The translations under genes were made by a program, and so were the position numbers. Positions 58,101 through 64,000 of a stretch of 64,000 bases of DNA are shown here, one piece after another. The stretch covers positions 62,705,201 to 62,769,200 of the forward strand of contig OZ038422.1 of NCBI GenBank assembly GCA_964036155.1, read 5' to 3'. Below the pieces are notes generated by a model. That model saw only the letters and a program-made list of their open reading frames with translations, was not told the DNA's origin and searched no databases. Source of the DNA: Diploscapter coronatus. Lineage: Eukaryota > Nematoda > Chromadorea > Rhabditida > Rhabditidae. The first letter of the stretch is position 1, and each line of letters begins with the position of its first letter.

Positions 58101-61100
58101 GGCTATTCTGAAAGACCACCTCTTCAAATATCTTGTTTTAGATGCAATACACGTTGCATATGTTATACTAGAGATATTTTAGTCAAAGCATGGGCTAGAG
58201 TTGAGGGTTGAGGGTAGGTTATGATATAAGGCAAGCACAAGTTATAGAAAGAAGTGGCTTTTCAAAAATTTAATTTAAATAAAGTTATCGAGCTCACTTC
58301 TTAAATAGGCATGAAACAAGGTGCGTTCCAGATCTAAAACTCCCGCTCCAATCAAAAATACGAGCGTTGTCCTTTACCCTTCTCCCTTCAATGAGCGAGA
58401 AAAGAAGACATTCTCGTTTTTGATCAGAGATGAAGTTTTGGGATTGCTCAGCGTAATAATAGCTTAATTTTGGAACAAAGACTCATGTTCTTGCCTTAAA
58501 TTAAATAACTATGTGTTTGTTATTTTTGTTATAAATTTGAGCATTTTTGGGAAAAATCTCAAATCAAATTATTGCCCATTTAAAAGGCGAGCTCGGTAGA
58601 AGAATACGAAATGAATAGATGACGTGATAATAAGTCTTGTCTTTCCCACATATTTTTCTACTTTAGTCAGATCTTTGTCTCTATCCCTAACTATCGTCAA
58701 TTCATCACGTCATCTCTATGTTTCGAATTTTTCGGTAAAATTGATTCAATTTGGAATTGCAGACAAACGGCGAGATTACGGAGTACGAGTACGAAGTGAC
58801 TCCTGCGGACAGCCGATACACGGTGCAGAAGACGGCCAACAACATCCGAGGCACGCGGGCGCACATCACAAATCTGCAGCCGCAAACCAGATACAATGTC
58901 AAGGTCAGGGCCTACACTGCAAGAGGACCTGGTCCATGGTCACAAGACCTCATCGTCCAGACAACCTCCTCAGGAAACGTACAGGCTCCTCCCTATGTGA
59001 AGGTCGTTAACACCGGGGCTGACAATGCCCACCTGCTCTGGCAATCGCCCTATCCCAATCCTGGCTACATCGACAAATACAAGTGCAGATACGCTCCCAC
59101 AGGCACCCAGCAGTACCAGGAAAAACAGTTCCCTGCGGTCTCGCCCTGTCAGCAACAAATTCTCCAACAGCAGCGTCTTCCACCCACGCCACCAGGCGCG
59201 CGAGTCCACTGCGGCAGAATCGACAATCTCCGCAACGAGCAGAGCTACGACTTCCAAGTGGCCGCCCACGTGCAGAACCAGGGCTGGTCTCCCTATTCAC
59301 AACCCGAGAGAACAGTCGTCTCTGATGCAGCCATCGATGTGACTTCAGTGACGAAGACGGGCGGCACGGACAGGAGCTTGAACATCGCGTGGGATGTGCG
59401 CGAACAGGACCGAACAAGGGTGACTGCGTTCAGAATCATCGTCACTCCAATGGACAACTCCGACAGACCGCAGACGTTCAACGTCGACAGAGCCACCTAC
59501 CAATATCGCATTGACAATCTGCGTCCGCGCACCACATACAATGTGACCGTGTCCGCTGCAACGCAGAAGATGATCTGTGGAGGCAGAGCCACAATCATGG
59601 CCACGGACGCCACTCCACTCATGGCGCTGACGGTCGCCCCGCGAATCATCGCCGAACATCCTACGAGCATCACAATTGAGTGGGACTACAGGAACAGAGA
59701 GGCTGGCGGATTCATCATCGACTACAGAATCGAGGGAGGCGCTTGGCAGCAGTACCCGAGGAGAGTGCCCGCGAACCCATCGCAAGTCACCTACCAGGGC
59801 ACAGTGGACGGCTTGCCTACCAACACCGTCGTCGATCTGCGAGTTCGAGTGGTCAGTCAGACCAACGAAATCAGCCCGCCTTCGCCGGAAGTCCGAGGCA
59901 GAACCAAGTGCTCGGCGCCTACTCAGCCCCCACAGGGAATTCGTCTCGATTCGCCATCCATCAACGAGGTCCGCGTTTCTTGGACTCGACCTCCCAAACA
60001 GACCTGGATGTGCGATCAGTTGGATGTGGAGATCGCATACAGGAAAGGAAACGAACCTGAGAAGACGATTCGAGTGCCCGGAGACCAGACCGAATACACC
60101 TTCCCTGCAGAGCCGAATCAGAAGTGGGTCGTCAAGCTGAAGGCCACCAACCAAATGGGATCCAGTCCCTGGTCCCCCGAGGTGTCGCTCACGACTCGAC
60201 AAGGCGCGCCTGGGTCTGTGAGGGATTTGCGAGCCAAGGCCCTCTCTCCGAACGAAGTTCACGTCTCCTGGCTGGCTCCTCTCGTGCAGCGCGGCACGAT
60301 CGTCGGCTACGACATCAGCTACCGACTCAAGTACAGACTGGCCTGTCCCGATGAGGAACCGAGGGATGTGAGCCGAGACTTCGTCACCATCTACAATCAC
60401 AAAGATCTCGACTACACCATCACCGGTCTGCTGCCCTACTCGCTCTACGAAATCAAGGTCAGAGCCAGAACAACTGAACTCGGTCCTGAAGAGACGGTGG
60501 AAGTGGCCACAGAAATGCAGCCGCCCTCTGCCCCTCCACTCAACCTGCAACTGGCCTATGCACTCGAGCGCTCCCTCGCATTCCAGTGGGAGCCTGTCGA
60601 CTGCTCGCAGAGACACGGACACATCGTCAATTACGAATACGAGATTCTGGGCCAGGACGACTGGGCCAAGTTGGAGAGACAGATCGCCAACACTTCTGAG
60701 CAGAGAGTCACCATTGATGGACTCACTCCCTACACCAAATATGTCGTCAGAGTCAAGGCCTACAACAGCGTGGGAGGAGGACCGAACACTGAGAATCTGG
60801 ATGTTATGACTGCGAAGGCGAATGCTCCTCTGCCTCCACAGGACTTGGTCGTTGCCCAGGAAGGACCCGACTTCTGGATGGTCTCCTGGCTGCCGCCCTA
60901 TCCTCCCTACGGCCCTCACGATGCACACAAGATTCGCTACCAGCTGCTTGGCACAGACAAGTGGGTGGAAGTGGAGAAGATGATTGGAGACCCAGCACTG
61001 AAATGCCCGACTGAATCACCCCGCTTCTGCTTCAACGCGACTGGCCTCGAATCGGGCAGTCAGTACAAAGTGCAGGTGGCAACTCGAATTGAGGGAGGCA

Positions 61101-64000
61101 GTTTCGGCCCGTGGAGCAAACACGTCATCGCCAACACACTCAAAGTGCTGCCTGATGCCCCTGGCTCGATTCACTTGATCGAGAAGACCGACCATTCGCT
61201 GCACATCAGATGGACTCCCCCCAACGATCCGAAGGGAGAAATCACCCAATACCGACTCTCCATCGTGTCCCTCGACGATGCCAACGACCGCAAGAGGACA
61301 TACACTGTGGACCATCCAACTCTGACTTATCTGTTCGATGATCTGAACCCAGAAACGCGCTACAACATCTCGATTGCTGCGGGCACGAAGCGAGGATTCG
61401 GCAATGAGATCTGGACGGCCTACTCAACCGATCCATTCAACATCCCCGTTCTCATCAGAGCTCCTCAGGTTGGACTTCAGTTTTTAACTACTTGAAAGTA
61501 ATAGGAATAAGAAAGAGCTCGTCTCCAAATTATTATGATTTTTTAAAATTTCCCTTAAAAATATTTATTCTACTGTCTAAAAATTATTCGAGGATCAGAA
61601 CTTGCTGAATTTAATAAGTTCTTTCCTATACTGTGATGCCAAGTTTCAATTCCATTGTTGTAAAACGGAGAAAAAATCACGAACTTTCAGGTGACTCCCG
61701 ATGGTGCCCACGCACTGGACATTGAGTGGAATGGAGTGGTGGATCCCAAGAACAGAGTTAAGGAATACGTCATCGAAATTCGCACACAGGACTCCAACAT
61801 CTGGTCCGAAGTGGGAGGAAAGACTCCACACGACCCTGTCAAAAGGACATACCTGAAGAAGATTGACAAGCTGGACGCCGACACGCTGTACATCGTGAGG
61901 ATTAAAGTGGTCGATAAGAAGGACAGAGTGGGAGAGCCATCGCCAGAGGCACAAGGCAGAACCGGCTGTGCACCGCCCAGTTCCCCGCCCAGCAACATCA
62001 ACCTGGCTTCGCCCACCAACGCACAGGTCAAGATCAGCTGGCAGGCACCGCCGCAGTCCACTTGGAGGTGCTCGAATATTCGCTATCGAATCGAGTATGT
62101 CACTGGGGATGGACAGAGGAAGCAGATCGACGAGCCAAGCACTTCCATCGAACACCTATTCGATTCTCAGCCAAACACGAAGTGGATCGTGAAGATACAG
62201 ACAGTTAATGACGCAGGCGAATCGCCTTGGAGCAAGGAGCTCACAATCACAACTGCGGAGGGCCCACCTGGCAAAGTGACTGGAATCATCACTACTCCCA
62301 AAGGACCGAAGGCAATCGAAGTGACTTGGAAGAAGCCCACAGACACGAATGGAGTCATCACTGGATACACGGTCAGCTACAGACTCAAGTCGATCGGAGA
62401 GTGCGGTCCACGCAGTGGAGTGCCTATTGAGAAGCATGTCAGAAACGAGAAGCAGCTGCTAGAAGACCTCATTCCTGACGCTACCTACGAGATTTGGATC
62501 ACTGCACACACGACTATGGCTGGACCGCAATCAGAAGTTGTGACCGAGACGACGGAAGAAGCCATTCCTACTGGAGCCCCCTTGAACGTGCGAGTGTCTG
62601 GAGTTACATCCAATAGAGCTGATGTGACTTGGGCGCAGCCCGAATGCGAGCAACGAAATGGAAGGATAATCGATTATGCTTACGAGTTGACGACTGCCAA
62701 CAAGTGGGGAGAGAATAAGACTGGCAACAATGCAGCTGAACGACTCACGCTCGACGAGCTCACTCCATTCACTGAGTACAAGATCAGAGTGGCTGCAATC
62801 AACTCGGTCGGACAAGGACCCTTCACCGACTGGGTGCCCTTCACAACGCAGAGCTGCGCCCCTGGCCCGCCAACCGATCTGAGGGAAGAAGGCGTCTTCG
62901 AGCACGCAATCGAGACCTCCTGGTTGCCTCCCTATCCTCCAAATGGAAACATCGATTTCTACAAGATTCGCTACACTCTAAGCGGAGAGGCCAATTACAA
63001 AGAGGTGCGAGTGGACGTCGACAGACTGGAATGCTCGGATGCTGCGAAGAAGAATCGACTCTGCTACAGAGTGGCCGATCTCGAACCCGAACAGGAGTAC
63101 ACCATTCAAGTGGCCGCCAGAACTGACAACGGACACTGGTCGGATTGGTCTGATGAATTGACTGCGAAGACCGAAAAGCAGACGATTCCTGTGCTCGAGA
63201 GGGAACTCGAAGTGATCGACACAAAACCCAATTCGATCACTCTTCGATGGGAGGGACTGCCCAACGATCAGGCTGTTCACGTGGTTGGATACGTGCTCGA
63301 ATACAAGTCAGAAGCAGACGACAGTGAATGGGCTGAGTATAATGGAGTGGTGAAACATCGCAAGAATAACAACGAATACAAAGTCACTGTGAAGGACTTG
63401 GAAACGGCCACTCTCTACTTCTTCCGATTGAAGGTGGTTGGCAAAAACGACAAGAGAGGCGCCCCTGGCCCTGAGACAAAGGCCTCCACCAGCTGCGGCA
63501 AACCCGAGGAGCCCCCTTCAGATCTGCAGGCCGAAAGCATCGACTTCGACACTGTCAAATTGACCTGGAAGAATCCGGCAGAGGACACCTGGAAATGCGA
63601 CGCCGTCGCCATCGTGATCGAGTACGTCAACACGACTTCCAGAGGAAATTGGACAATTGAAATCGATGCCCCTACCGAACTGATCATTCCGACGGCGCCT
63701 GGCACGAAATGGGAGTTCCGCGCAAAAACGCAGACCGTGGAAGACAGTGGAAAGCCGCAGTCCAGCAGATGGAGTGACAAGGTGAAGCTGTTGACGACAG
63801 CTCTGCCTGGAGAGATATTCGTCACTGTCGAACCCACCGGACCTCGAGAAGCTCTGCTCACTTGGGCCCTGCCTGAGAAGGACAGCAAGTGGAACTACGG
63901 AGTCGATATCACCTACAGACTGAAGCAGTTGGGAGGATGCAACGAGAAGGCGACTGGCAGTCACGAGCCCGTCACCAAACTGAACGTGCAGGAGAAGCAG
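49176..64000 (+). CDS. let-805: Giant secreted/transmembrane FN3-repeat protein, LET-805 (myotactin)-like, partial
   Basis: Exon 1 (49176-49254) encodes a signal peptide (MGPFSRGGGGPFLIWVLFIL). After a 1.8-kb intron, more than 25 exons encode at least 20 consecutive FN3 domains, each with the conserved W, Tyr and 'Y.V.V.A.N..G' features. Examples are VRAVNSAGSGPSSP and RVKAYNSVGGGPNTENL. Two very long exons (58763-61466 and 61691 to the window end) hold about 16 domains. No Ig, LamG or other domain was seen. A signal peptide plus only FN3 repeats on this scale in a nematode best fits LET-805, the hemidesmosome receptor linking epidermis to muscle; this name is an inference. Two introns have GC donors (52295-52346 and 57875-57922). 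Basic linkers RVRR (about 55095) and KRQ (about 53450) lie between domains. The 3' end, with any membrane span, is outside the window. Confidence 0.72.
55060..55182 (+). other. In-frame cassette exon with furin-like site in the FN3 gene
   Basis: This 123-nt exon is bounded by acceptor TTTTAG and donor GAAG|GTAGCT, and is in phase 1 on both sides. It encodes SSKAESAPRRVRRSIDSGAC, an acidic tail and two further cysteines. The flanking exons (ending AAGCAAT at 54796 and starting about 55799) also join in frame without it, so it may be optional. RVRR is a proprotein-convertase consensus. Confidence 0.65.
58338..58440. repeat. Imperfect hairpin in a 680-bp FN3-gene intron
   Basis: The left arm around ATCAAAAATACGAG and the right arm around CTCGTTTTTGAT are inverses within longer imperfect arms of about 37 nt. 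This intron (58082-58762) is far longer than its neighbours, so it is probably a small insertion. Confidence 0.55.

Noticed and set aside
59345..60928. 527-codon open frame on the minus strand
   Set aside because: It lies entirely antisense to the long FN3 exon (58763-61466), where the + strand encodes regular FN3 domains. The antisense frame is Ser/Arg-rich with no recognisable domain, a shadow of biased codon use.

Overview
This window is nuclear DNA of a nematode. The evidence is gene content: an unc-49 GABA-receptor locus with three alternative C-terminal modules, a DUF19-like secreted cysteine protein, tandem-repeat galectins, an amidated FYAWA neuropeptide precursor, a giant FN3 protein resembling LET-805/myotactin, and an SPE-42/DC-STAMP-like sperm protein. 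Most genes are split by short introns of about 43-60 bp. Several start codons lie just after a TTTCAG-type acceptor, as expected for spliced-leader trans-splicing. I cannot assign the species or clade. Exon limits below were read by hand from splice signals, reading phase and protein similarity.

Layout. 1-1.4 kb (-): DC-STAMP/SPE-42-like gene, running off the left edge. 1.8-2.8 kb (+): DUF19-like secreted protein. 2.9-4.4 kb (-): Gemin2 of the SMN complex. 5.4-7.6 and 10.4-12.0 kb (+): two tandem galectin genes made by a segmental duplication, separated by transposon debris. 12.8-15.1 kb (+): cysteine-rich secreted protein with two alternative 3' ends. 15.8-17.1 kb (+): neuropeptide precursor carrying KQFYAWA-amide twice. 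17.1-21.2 kb: long non-coding stretch. 21.2-31.2 kb (+): complete unc-49 locus. 31.5-32.6 kb (-): rps-28, divergent from an APC7-like TPR gene (32.9-35.7 kb, +). 36.2-37.7 kb (-): RGP1. 38.1-40.25 kb (-): mitochondrial lipoyl synthase, divergent from a small membrane protein (40.4-40.9 kb, +). 41.1-43.3 kb (+): C2H2 zinc-finger protein. 43.5-44.2 kb (+): MsrB. 44.2-49.2 kb: pyrimidine-rich non-coding stretch. 49.2-64 kb (+): giant FN3 protein running off the right edge.

Two themes stand out. First, at least eight introns use a GC donor instead of GT. The GC position is forced by reading phase and, in most cases, by conserved protein sequence. They include one in each alternative tail of unc-49, out of roughly 140 introns that I followed. 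Second, introns and intergenic gaps hold many small inverted-repeat (MITE-like or foldback) elements, including a mariner-like relic and a 250-bp repeat found in introns of two unrelated genes.

Functionally this is an ordinary mixture of neuronal (GABA receptor, neuropeptide), extracellular matrix/attachment (FN3 protein), secreted (galectins, cysteine-rich proteins) and housekeeping genes. Nothing suggests a coordinated pathway. Head-to-head pairs (rps-28/APC7, lipoyl synthase/small mitochondrial protein) probably share promoters.
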